Shown piece after piece: positions 8,551 through 14,984 of a stretch of DNA of 64,000 nucleotides (positions within the stretch are counted from its first letter, which is position 1; each line of letters begins with the position of its first letter). The translations under genes were made by a program, and so were the position numbers. The DNA is from Streptomyces sp. NBC_00289. GTDB lineage: Bacteria > Actinomycetota > Actinomycetes > Streptomycetales > Streptomycetaceae. The stretch is taken from assembly GCF_041435115.1 (NCBI RefSeq), contig NZ_CP108046.1, positions 5,332,001-5,396,000 on the forward strand, in the 5' to 3' direction. The notes under the pieces are model-generated. The model had not been told where the DNA came from, ran no database searches, and was given only the letters and a program-made list of their open reading frames with translations.

Positions 8551-8847
8551 TCAGTCCAGCTCGAGGACGCGGGCGTGCAGGACCTGGCGCTGCTGGAGTG
8601 CCGCGCGGACGGCGCGGTGGAGGCCGTCCTCCAGGTACAGGTCGCCCTGCCACTTCACGACGTGCGCGAACAGGTCGCCGTAGAACGTGGAGTCCTCGGC
8701 GAGCAGGGTTTCCAGGTCGAGCTGGCCCTTGGTCGTCACGAGCTGATCGAGGCGGACCGGGCGCGGCGCGACGTCCGCCCACTGCCGGGTGCTTTCCCGG
8801 CCGTGGTCGGGGTACGGCCGGCCGTTTCCGATGCGCTTGAAGATCAC
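8551..8847 (-). CDS. Small ParB/sulfiredoxin-like fold protein, function unknown
   Basis: The 98-residue frame begins at GTG 8847 with TAGGCT ending 6 nt upstream and no Shine-Dalgarno. Its C-terminal half WQGDLYLEDGLHRAVRAALQQ resembles the D-G-x-H-R-x-x-A motif of ParB-like nuclease domains, and the short PVRLDQLVTTKGQ stretch earlier could match the beta strand before it. Similar Streptomyces proteins are sometimes labelled VapB-like antitoxins, but no toxin partner is adjacent. It is a single-gene unit upstream of the LytR_C gene. Function is not known. Confidence 0.75.
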   Translation of the reverse strand: MIFKRIGNGRPYPDHGRESTRQWADVAPRPVRLDQLVTTKGQLDLETLLAEDSTFYGDLFAHVVKWQGDLYLEDGLHRAVRAALQQRQVLHARVLELD

Positions 8848-9055
8848 ACGGAAAGCCTACCGGCCAAGACCGTCCGGGCGCAGCCATGGCGGTGGAGAGC
8901 GAGGCCGGAAAATGCCTACGAACCGGTGTGAAAGGTAACAGGGGCCCGAGATGACTGACAGCGAAACCGTGCCGTCGGTCACCACTCCCGAGGTGCCCGG
9001 AGCGCTCCCGCCCCGCCCGCGGAGGCCCCTTCGGATCGCCGCCTCCGTACCGGGC

Positions 9056-9082
9056 GGCGGAGACGGTGGGTCCGTCTCCGCC
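9056..9082 (-). terminator. Hairpin after the 40-residue gene
   Basis: Perfect 11-bp arms GGCGGAGACGG and CCGTCTCCGCC enclose a 5-nt loop, 7 bp after the stop at 9089 on the minus strand. No U-tract is visible, so termination efficiency is uncertain. Confidence 0.55.
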
Positions 9083-9088
9083 GACGGG

Positions 9089-9211
9089 TCAGCGGTCCTC
9101 TTCCTGCGGCGGCTGCTGCGGCTTGGCCTCCTTCAGCTGCGGTTTCGGTGTGCTGCGGGCGGCCTCAGCGCGCAGCAGGGCGCGCAGGACCGCGTACGGG
9201 TCTGTGGGCAT
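9089..9211 (-). CDS. Hypothetical 40-residue protein
   Basis: The short frame MPTDPYAVLRALLRAEAARS... has a helical N-terminal half and a Pro/Gln/Glu/Lys-rich tail ending in PQEEDR. A hairpin follows the stop, which supports a real transcription unit. It lies on the same strand as, and downstream of, the putative secreted gene at 9133-9600, whose open frame overlaps it; the overlap argues that the latter frame is over-extended. Nothing is known of function. Confidence 0.6.
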   Translation of the reverse strand: MPTDPYAVLRALLRAEAARSTPKPQLKEAKPQQPPQEEDR

Positions 9212-9600
9212 GACGGATTTCCTCGCGTCGTCGGTGTGTCTCGTGCGGGCTGACCGGCCTGGGAAGCCGGGACTGTCAGCAGCGCAGGACCACGCAAACG
9301 CAGGGGGTTCGGCGCGTACGGCGGCCGCTCGGGCGCGGCCGGCGGCCGGCTCCGCGCCATGCCGGGCGCCGGGCGGGGTAGCGGCGCGGGGCGCACGGGT
9401 GCGACGGGTCGGTGGGCGGCGCGGGCCGGTGGCCGCAGGGCGGTGTCGAGACCGTCGTGCTCGCTCGTCTCACCGGAGGCCACGGCGGTCGCCGGCGCCG
9501 CGTGCGCCCCGGTGTGGGCGCCCGGCACGAGCAGGACGAGCAGCAACACGAGCGCCCGCAGCCCTGCACGGCTGCGCGGGAGGCTTCGTACGGTGCTCAT
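9133..9600 (-). CDS. Small secreted protein with possible 3' frameshift
   Basis: From ATG 9600, after GGGGAG at 9 nt, the frame gives a basic start, a hydrophobic signal segment (LRALVLLLVLLVPG) and an Ala-rich cleavage region, then a Pro/Arg/Ala-rich mature part. Similar short Streptomyces proteins, from memory, end in a conserved VVLRC. Here the reading frame continues instead as PLRLRGPALLT, while the frame one base over reads CVVLRC and a stop at 9276-9278. A one-base difference near 9298-9304 would restore that ending. As it stands the 155-codon frame runs on over the neighbouring small gene. Confidence 0.45.
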   Translation of the reverse strand: MSTVRSLPRSRAGLRALVLLLVLLVPGAHTGAHAAPATAVASGETSEHDGLDTALRPPARAAHRPVAPVRPAPLPRPAPGMARSRPPAAPERPPYAPNPLRLRGPALLTVPASQAGQPARDTPTTRGNPSCPQTRTRSCAPCCALRPPAAHRNRS

Positions 9601-9760
9601 GGGGCTCATCTCCCCGGCGGACCTACGGTGTTCATCGCGTCCGCGGTGAGATCCGCCCGCACGGCGTACCCCGGGCACCGCGGTTGACGGCGCGCCCGGG
9701 GTTGACGGTGCGGGGCGGGTGCTGCGGGGCCCGGCGTCGGCCGGGTGGCGCCCGCGGCGT

Positions 9761-9919
9761 TCACCGAGCGCGGGCGGGGCCTGCGGGCGGCCCGACCCGG
9801 GCGGGCAGCCTGGTGACGATCTCGACGACGACACCGCCGACCACAACCAGCCGGGCGATCCCGCGGTCGTCACGGTCCCGGCCCCGGGAGAGCCGCTCGG
9901 TGGCCCGGGCAGGGTCCAT
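9761..9919 (-). CDS. Putative 52-residue membrane-associated peptide
   Basis: The frame MDPARATERLSRGRDRDDRG... has a charged N-terminus and a hydrophobic middle (IARLVVVGGVVVEIVTRL), then a Pro/Arg tail to a stop at 9761. Codons in this frame are GC-rich at the third position. There is no Shine-Dalgarno and no recognised family, so it is only a candidate. It lies downstream of the HhH-GPD gene, separated by the GC repeat at 9951-10004. Confidence 0.35.
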   Translation of the reverse strand: MDPARATERLSRGRDRDDRGIARLVVVGGVVVEIVTRLPARVGPPAGPARAR

Positions 9920-9950
9920 GCTCGCGCCGCCCGCGCCGCTCGCGCCGCCC

Positions 9951-10004
9951 GCGCCGTCTGGGCGGCCCGCGCCGTCTGGGCGGCCCGCGCCGTCTGGGCG
10001 GCCC
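9951..10004. repeat. Three tandem 18-bp repeats
   Basis: The unit GCGCCGTCTGGGCGGCCC occurs three times without change, preceded by degenerate GC-rich 12-bp repeats from about 9922. The region is outside any supported gene. The perfect repetition suggests recent slippage or expansion. Confidence 0.85.
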
Positions 10005-10072
10005 CGGCCCGGACCAGGGCAGGCCGGACCGGGGTGGGCCGTGCCGGACCGGGCAGGGCCCGCCGGCTGGCG

Positions 10073-10657
10073 TTACTTCTTCGCGGCCTTCGCCGCCGCC
10101 TTCATCTCCTGCTTGTGCGCCCGCACCTTGGTCAGCGACTCGGGCCCGGTGATGTCGGCGACGGACCGGAAGGACCGCGGCTCGCCGTAGGCGCCCGCGG
10201 CCTCCCGCCAGCCCTTCGGCCGTGCGCCGAGCTGCTTGCCCAGCAGCGCCAGGAAGATCTGTGCCTTCTGCTTGCCGAACCCGGGCAGCTCCTCGAGCCG
10301 GCGCAGCTGCTCGCGCCCGTCGTCGACGCCCTTCCAGACGAGTTCGGCGTTCCCGTCGTAGTGCTCGACGAGGTACTGGCACAGCTGCTGGATCCGCTTG
10401 GCCATGGAGCCCGGGTAGCGGTGCACGGCGGGCTTCTCGGAGAGCAGTGAGGCGAAGGCGTCGGGGTCGTACGCGGCGATCTCGTGCGCGTCCAGGTCGT
10501 CGGCGCCCAGCCGCCCGGCGATGGTCGCCGGCCCCTTGAACGCCCACTCCATCGGAACCTGCTGGTCCAGCAGCATGCCGACGAGCGCGGCGAGCGGAGA
10601 GCGTCCGAGGAGCGCGTCGGCCTCGGGGTCCTGGGCGAGGTGAAGTGTGACGTCCAT
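10073..10657 (-). CDS. HhH-GPD-type base-excision repair protein
   Basis: The 194-residue protein has the fold of helix-hairpin-helix DNA glycosylases: PLAALVGMLLDQQVPMEWAF near residue 24-43, and the hairpin with the glycine-proline signature LEELPGFGKQKAQIFLALLGK near residues 123-143. The C-terminus is a basic Lys/Ala tail (KAAAKAAKK). Family members remove damaged bases; substrate here is unknown. Start 10657 has no strong ribosome site. It is divergent from the iron-box operon across 248 bp. Confidence 0.88.
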   Translation of the reverse strand: MDVTLHLAQDPEADALLGRSPLAALVGMLLDQQVPMEWAFKGPATIAGRLGADDLDAHEIAAYDPDAFASLLSEKPAVHRYPGSMAKRIQQLCQYLVEHYDGNAELVWKGVDDGREQLRRLEELPGFGKQKAQIFLALLGKQLGARPKGWREAAGAYGEPRSFRSVADITGPESLTKVRAHKQEMKAAAKAAKK

Positions 10658-10768
10658 GCGTCGATGATCCCGCGCGCGGGGCCCGGTCGCGCGCCGGTGT
10701 GCGGTGCGTTTGCCGGTACGCCCCTGCGCGTGCACCGGCTCCGCACGGGTCGCGTACGCTGTCGTCGA

Positions 10769-10788
10769 AGTTAGGCAAGCCTAACTAA
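10769..10788 (+). promoter_or_regulatory. Iron box (DmdR1/IdeR-type operator) upstream of the acylase operon
   Basis: TTAGGCAAGCCTAACTAA lies within an almost perfect palindrome AGTTAGGC-AA-GCCTAACT at 10769-10786. It matches the pattern of actinobacterial iron boxes bound by DmdR1/IdeR under iron-replete conditions (half-sites TTAGGN and NCCTAA). A plausible -10 box, TACGCT (10755-10760), sits just upstream, so bound repressor would block initiation or early elongation. The operon start codon at 10906 is about 120 bp downstream. Confidence 0.75.
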
Positions 10789-10905
10789 AACGGAAGCCGT
10801 AGAGGCGTGAACAGGCCAGAAGGCTTGAACAAGGCCAGAACGCCCGAAGCAGACCGCAAGGCTTGCGGAAGAGCGGAAGGCCCGCAGAAAGAGAAGGGCC
10901 GCAGG

Positions 10906-13008
10906 GTGACCACCGAGACCTACCGCGACGCCTGGGGAATCCCGCACCTGCGGGCGTCCGGCGCACGCGAACTCGCCCGCGCCCAGGGCCGCGTCACCGC
11001 CCGCGACCGGGCCTGGCAACTGGAGGTCGAGCGCCACCGCGCGCAGGGCACCTCGGCCGCCTTCCTCGGCACCGACGCCGTCCCCTGGGACCGCTTCGCG
11101 AGACAGGCCCGCCTCGACGACACCGCCAGACGCTGTTTCGCCGCCCTGGTGGAACAGGACCCCGAGACGGCGGACTGGGTCCGGGCGTACGTCGACGGCG
11201 TCAACGAGGGCCTGGCCGGCGGCGCGGCCCCCGAGTTCTCCCACCTCGGCCTCGCCCCCGGCCACTGGGAGCCGTGGACCCCCCTCGGCGTCTGGCTGGC
11301 CACCCACATCCTGTTCGCCGGCTTCCCGGCGAAGCTCTGGCGCGAGCAGGCCGCGGAGCACCTGGGGGAGGAGGCCGTCGGCCTGTTCGCCGCCGACGGA
11401 CCCGCCACCGCGGGCAGCAACGGCTGGCTGGTGAGCGGCGAACGGACCACCACCGGCCAGGCGCTGATCGCGGGCGATCCGCACCGCTTCATCGAGGACC
11501 CCGGCGTCTACCAGCAGATCCGCCTGTCCTGCCCGGAGTTCGACGTCGTCGGCCTCGCCGTCCCGGGCGTCCCCGGCATCGCCCACTTCGGCCACACCGG
11601 CACCGTCGCCTGGGCCATCACCAACGCGATGGCCGACTACCAGGACCTCTACCGCGAGCGGTTGCGGCGCACCGGCGCGGGAGTCGAGGCGCTCGGCCCC
11701 GACGGCACCTGGCGGCGCGCCGCCCGGCACACGGAGACCGTCGAGGTGGCGGGGGAGGAGCCGGTGCGGGTCGAGGTGATCGAGACGGAGCGCGGTCCGG
11801 TGATCGCCGGCGGCCCCGAGGGGCTCGACGACGGCACCCCGGTCGCGCTCAGCCTCCGTTACCCGCCCCGCGTCACGGCGGATCTCGGCTTCGGCGCCCT
11901 GCTGCCGCTGCTGCGGGCCCGCCGGGTCGCCGACGTGGACCGTGCCTTCGACGCGTGGGCCGAGCCCGTCAACGTGGTCCAGGCCGCCGACACCGAGGGC
12001 GGCCTCCTGCACCGGGTCGCGGGCCGGGTGCCGGTGCGCGCCGAGGCCAACGGTGTCCGGCCGGTGCCCGCCTGGGAACCGGGCCACGCGTGGACCGGCT
12101 GGCACGCCATGCCGCGCGCCGGTCTGAGCGACGGCGTCGCCGTGATGGCCAACCAGCGCGGCCCGGCCGCCCCCCTCGGCGTCGAGTTCGCCGCGCCCCA
12201 CCGCGCCGACCGCATCACCGCCCTCCTCGCCGGGAAGACCCGCTGGTCGGCCGGTGACATGCCCGCGATCCACACCGACACCCATCTCGCCTCCGCCACG
12301 CCCCTGCTGGACCACCTGGCCGCCCTCGACGAGCTGTCCCCCGAGGCCGACCGTGTCAGGGAGTCCCTGCTCGGCTGGGACCGCCGCATGGACGCGGGCA
12401 GCGCGGACGCCGCCACCTACGCGGCGCTGCGTGGCGCGGTCGTACGCCGGTTCGCGGCGCACCCGGCGTTCGCCGCGCTGACCGCCCCGCCCGCCTACCC
12501 CGAGGTCCTGCTGCCCTGGCTCGCCCTCGTCCCGCGTATCGGCTTCGCCCTCGAACACCTCCTGCGCGCCGAGGAGTCGTACGGCGTGGACCGCGCCGCC
12601 GCCGTCCGCGAGGCCGTGGAGGAGGTGGCCGCCGCGCCGCCCGCCGCCACGTGGGGAGAGGTGCACCGCCTGGTCCCGTGGCGGGCGCTCACCGGCCCGT
12701 CGTACGACTCCTACCTCGCGCGGTTCGCGTACCCGGCGGCCGAGCAGCCCGGACTGTCCGGCGACCACGACTGCGTGCTGTGCACCTCCGCCGTGCCCGG
12801 CCTGACCGACCTGAGCGCACGCGGCCCCGCCGCCCGCTACGTCTGGGACCTGGCCCGCCGCGAGGACAGCCGGTGGGTGGTCCCGCTCGGCGCCTCGGGC
12901 CTGCCCGGCTCGCCCCACTACCGCGACCAGCTCCCCCTGTGGCTGCGGGGCGATCTCGTCCCCGTGGTCACCGACTGGAATCAGCTCAAGAAGGAGACCG
13001 ATGTCTGA
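10906..13008 (+). CDS. Penicillin-acylase-like Ntn hydrolase (possible siderophore-tailoring enzyme)
   Basis: The 700-residue protein is a peptidase S45 (penicillin amidase/AHL acylase) homologue. The start of the mature beta chain is GSNGWLVSG near residue 170; Ser171 would be the N-terminal nucleophile after self-cleavage. Downstream motifs include AGDPHRFIEDPGVYQQIRLS and GHTGTVAWAITNAMADYQDLY. No signal peptide is seen, so it may be cytoplasmic, unlike PvdQ and most penicillin acylases. Start GTG 10906 (VTTETYRDAWGIPHL) is chosen over an upstream GTG at 10807. It overlaps the acyltransferase gene and follows an iron box. A role in acylation or deacylation of siderophores is inferred. Confidence 0.9.
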   Translation: MTTETYRDAWGIPHLRASGARELARAQGRVTARDRAWQLEVERHRAQGTSAAFLGTDAVPWDRFARQARLDDTARRCFAALVEQDPETADWVRAYVDGVNEGLAGGAAPEFSHLGLAPGHWEPWTPLGVWLATHILFAGFPAKLWREQAAEHLGEEAVGLFAADGPATAGSNGWLVSGERTTTGQALIAGDPHRFIEDPGVYQQIRLSCPEFDVVGLAVPGVPGIAHFGHTGTVAWAITNAMADYQDLYRERLRRTGAGVEALGPDGTWRRAARHTETVEVAGEEPVRVEVIETERGPVIAGGPEGLDDGTPVALSLRYPPRVTADLGFGALLPLLRARRVADVDRAFDAWAEPVNVVQAADTEGGLLHRVAGRVPVRAEANGVRPVPAWEPGHAWTGWHAMPRAGLSDGVAVMANQRGPAAPLGVEFAAPHRADRITALLAGKTRWSAGDMPAIHTDTHLASATPLLDHLAALDELSPEADRVRESLLGWDRRMDAGSADAATYAALRGAVVRRFAAHPAFAALTAPPAYPEVLLPWLALVPRIGFALEHLLRAEESYGVDRAAAVREAVEEVAAAPPAATWGEVHRLVPWRALTGPSYDSYLARFAYPAAEQPGLSGDHDCVLCTSAVPGLTDLSARGPAARYVWDLARREDSRWVVPLGASGLPGSPHYRDQLPLWLRGDLVPVVTDWNQLKKETDV

Positions 13009-13618
13009 CCGCCGCCCGCACATCGCCGGCCGCGAGCCCGTTCACGAGCGGTTCGCCGAGGGCTTCGGCACGATCCGCGTGCTGCGCCTGGACCCGCACG
13101 CCGACGCCGGGGTGGTCCACGCCTGGGTCAGCGAGGAACGGGCCTCCTTCTGGGGCATGAACGGCCTGACCGAGGACGAGGTCGCGGAGATCTACGCGCA
13201 CCTGGACACCCTCGACACCCACCACGCCTACCTGCTGCTGCGGGACGACGAGCCGGCCGGACTGCTGCAGACCTACGAGCCGGAGGCCGACCGGGTCGGC
13301 GAGTGCTACGAGGTCAGGCCCGGGGACATCGGCGTCCACGTGCTGCTCGCGCCCGCCGCGGCGGACGGCCCGCGGCCCGGCTGGTCGTCGGCGCTGCTCA
13401 CCGCCGTCACGTCGTACGTGCTGCTGGGCCTGGACCGCGACCGGGTCGTGGTCGACCCCGACCTGCGCAACGAGAAGGCGATCGCCCGCTTCCTCCGGCA
13501 GGGCTTCGAGGCGGGAGACGTGGTCGTCCTGCCGGAGATCGACCTCCCGGACGTCCAACTGCCCGAGAAGCACGCCCAACTGGCCTTCCTCAGCCGGGAG
13601 GTAGCCTTCCCCGGGTGA
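13001..13618 (+). CDS. GNAT acyltransferase, IucB/MbtK siderophore-biosynthesis type
   Basis: The 205-residue protein matches the acyltransferase group that N-acylates hydroxylated amines in siderophores (IucB, MbtK, DesC-like): RVLRLDPHADAGVVHAWVSE at the start, WGMNGLTEDEVAEIYAHLDT, and the C-terminal VVVDPDLRNEKAIARFLRQGF and LPEKHAQLAFLSRE pattern. The acyl-CoA and amine substrates are not known. It starts 8 bp before the end of the acylase gene, so translation is coupled, and shares the iron-box promoter. This makes a role in hydroxamate siderophore tailoring likely but unproven. Confidence 0.85.
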   Translation: MSDRRPHIAGREPVHERFAEGFGTIRVLRLDPHADAGVVHAWVSEERASFWGMNGLTEDEVAEIYAHLDTLDTHHAYLLLRDDEPAGLLQTYEPEADRVGECYEVRPGDIGVHVLLAPAAADGPRPGWSSALLTAVTSYVLLGLDRDRVVVDPDLRNEKAIARFLRQGFEAGDVVVLPEIDLPDVQLPEKHAQLAFLSREVAFPG

Positions 13619-14094
13619 CTCCCGAAGACCTCGTCGCGCACTACGACCTGGAGCCGATCCCGCGCGAGGGCGGCCGCTTCCGCCGTACCTGGGCAGGACC
13701 GCCGGGCCCGGACGGACGCCCGGCGGGCTCGGCCATCGTCGCCCTGCTCACCGCCGCACCGGACGACTTCTCCGCCCTGCACCGCCTGCCCACCGACGAG
13801 ATCTGGCACTTCTACCTGGGCGACCCTCTGGGCCTGCTGCTCCTCGCCCCGGACGGCACGTCCAGCACACCCGTGCTCGGCCCGGACGTCCTCGGCGGCC
13901 AGCACCCCCAGCTCACCGTCCCCGCCGGCACCTGGATGGGCGCGCGGGTCGCCGAGGGCGGCGCGTGGACGTTCTTCGGCTGCACGATGGCACCCGGTTT
14001 CACCTACGAGGGATACGAGCACGGGGACGCGGCGCGGCTGACGGCGCGCTATCCGTCCGAGGCGGCCCGGATCGTGCCACTGTGCCGCCCATGA
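13615..14094 (+). CDS. Cupin-like DUF985 protein
   Basis: The 159-residue protein matches the DUF985 (Cupin_5) family: LEPIPREGGRFRRTW near the start, LPTDEIWHFYLGDPLGLLLL in the barrel core, and TVPAGTWMGARVAEGGAWTF then GCTMAPGFTYEGYEHGDAA near the end. Fold-family members are small beta barrels of mixed or unknown activity. GTG 13615 overlaps the upstream stop (GTGA), with GGGAGG about 13 nt upstream. It is third in the iron-box operon. Confidence 0.9.
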   Translation: MTPEDLVAHYDLEPIPREGGRFRRTWAGPPGPDGRPAGSAIVALLTAAPDDFSALHRLPTDEIWHFYLGDPLGLLLLAPDGTSSTPVLGPDVLGGQHPQLTVPAGTWMGARVAEGGAWTFFGCTMAPGFTYEGYEHGDAARLTARYPSEAARIVPLCRP

Positions 14095-14891
14095 CACAGG
14101 CGACGGGACGGCCGACGAGCGTGCCGACGCGACTTCTCGACGGGCAGGTCGCCCTGGTCACGGGCGCGAGCGGTGGCATCGGGCGCGGGATCGCGCTGCG
14201 CTTCGCCGAGGAGGGCGCGGCCCTCGCGCTGCACTGCCGCACCGGGGTGGCGGCCGCGCACGAGGTGGCCGAACGGATCCGCGCCCTGGGCGCCCGGGCC
14301 GTCGTCCTGCCGGCCGGGGACCTCACCGACGAGGACGCGGCCCGGCGGCTGGTCGCGGAGGCGGCCGAGTGGGGCGGGGGCCGGCTGACCGCGCTGGTCA
14401 ACAACGCGGGAGTACAGCCGACGCGGGACCTGCCCGGGATGACGGCGGCGGACTGGCGGGCGGTCGTCGACACCAACCTGTCGAGCGTCTTCGCCTGCAC
14501 CCAGGCGGCGGCGGAGATCATGCGCGAACAGGGCGGGGGCACGGTCACCCACATCGCCTCGATCGAGGCGAGCCGCCCCGCCCCGCTGCACGCCCACTAC
14601 TGCGCGTCCAAGGCCGCCGTCCTGATGCACGCCCGCTCCGCCGCCCTGGAGTACGGCCCGTACGGCATCCGCGTCAACACGGTCTCCCCCGGCCTGATCG
14701 ACCGCGAGGGCCTGGCGGAGGCCTGGCCCGACGGCGTACGGCGGTGGCGGGAGGGGGCGCCGACGGGACGGCTGGGCAGCCCGCGGGACGTCGGCGACGC
14801 GTGCGTGTTCCTGGCCTCGCCGCTCGCGGGCTGGATCACCGGGCACGACCTGGTGGTGGACGGCGGGATGTCGACTCGGCCAGGGTGGTGA
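14091..14891 (+). CDS. Short-chain dehydrogenase/reductase
   Basis: The 266-residue protein is a classical SDR: dinucleotide motif TGASGGIGRG near residues 23-32, NNAGV near 103, catalytic Ser in THIASIEASRP and YCASK (Tyr and Lys) near 167-171, and the C-terminal VSPGLIDREGL and ITGHDLVVDGG. It is an NAD(P)-dependent oxidoreductase of unknown substrate. ATG 14091 overlaps the DUF985 stop (ATGA). It is the last gene of the iron-box operon. The next gene begins about 94 bp on. Confidence 0.93.
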   Translation: MTQATGRPTSVPTRLLDGQVALVTGASGGIGRGIALRFAEEGAALALHCRTGVAAAHEVAERIRALGARAVVLPAGDLTDEDAARRLVAEAAEWGGGRLTALVNNAGVQPTRDLPGMTAADWRAVVDTNLSSVFACTQAAAEIMREQGGGTVTHIASIEASRPAPLHAHYCASKAAVLMHARSAALEYGPYGIRVNTVSPGLIDREGLAEAWPDGVRRWREGAPTGRLGSPRDVGDACVFLASPLAGWITGHDLVVDGGMSTRPGW

Positions 14892-14984
14892 GCGTCTCCC
14901 CCGGACACACCGGGGTGGGTGAGCGGCGAAGCGCTCGCGTCCGTACGTATTCCGGAGAGGCGAGCCCCAAGACGGAGAAGTGAC

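Noticed and set aside
8551..8847. Toxin-antitoxin pair
   Set aside because: No toxin-type neighbour is found; the single small gene gives no support for such a module.
8951..9253. Plus-strand frame MTDSETVPSVTTPEVPG of 100 codons
   Set aside because: Its start lacks a good ribosome site and its end overlaps the 40-residue minus-strand gene and a hairpin. The composition is not clearly coding.
10771..13023. Minus-strand frame of 750 codons
   Set aside because: It is antisense to the acylase gene, which carries a recognisable nucleophile motif and ribosome site.
10906..14891. Complete siderophore biosynthetic cluster
   Set aside because: No NIS synthetase, decarboxylase, monooxygenase or NRPS is visible nearby. 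Only a tailoring-type operon with an iron box is supported.
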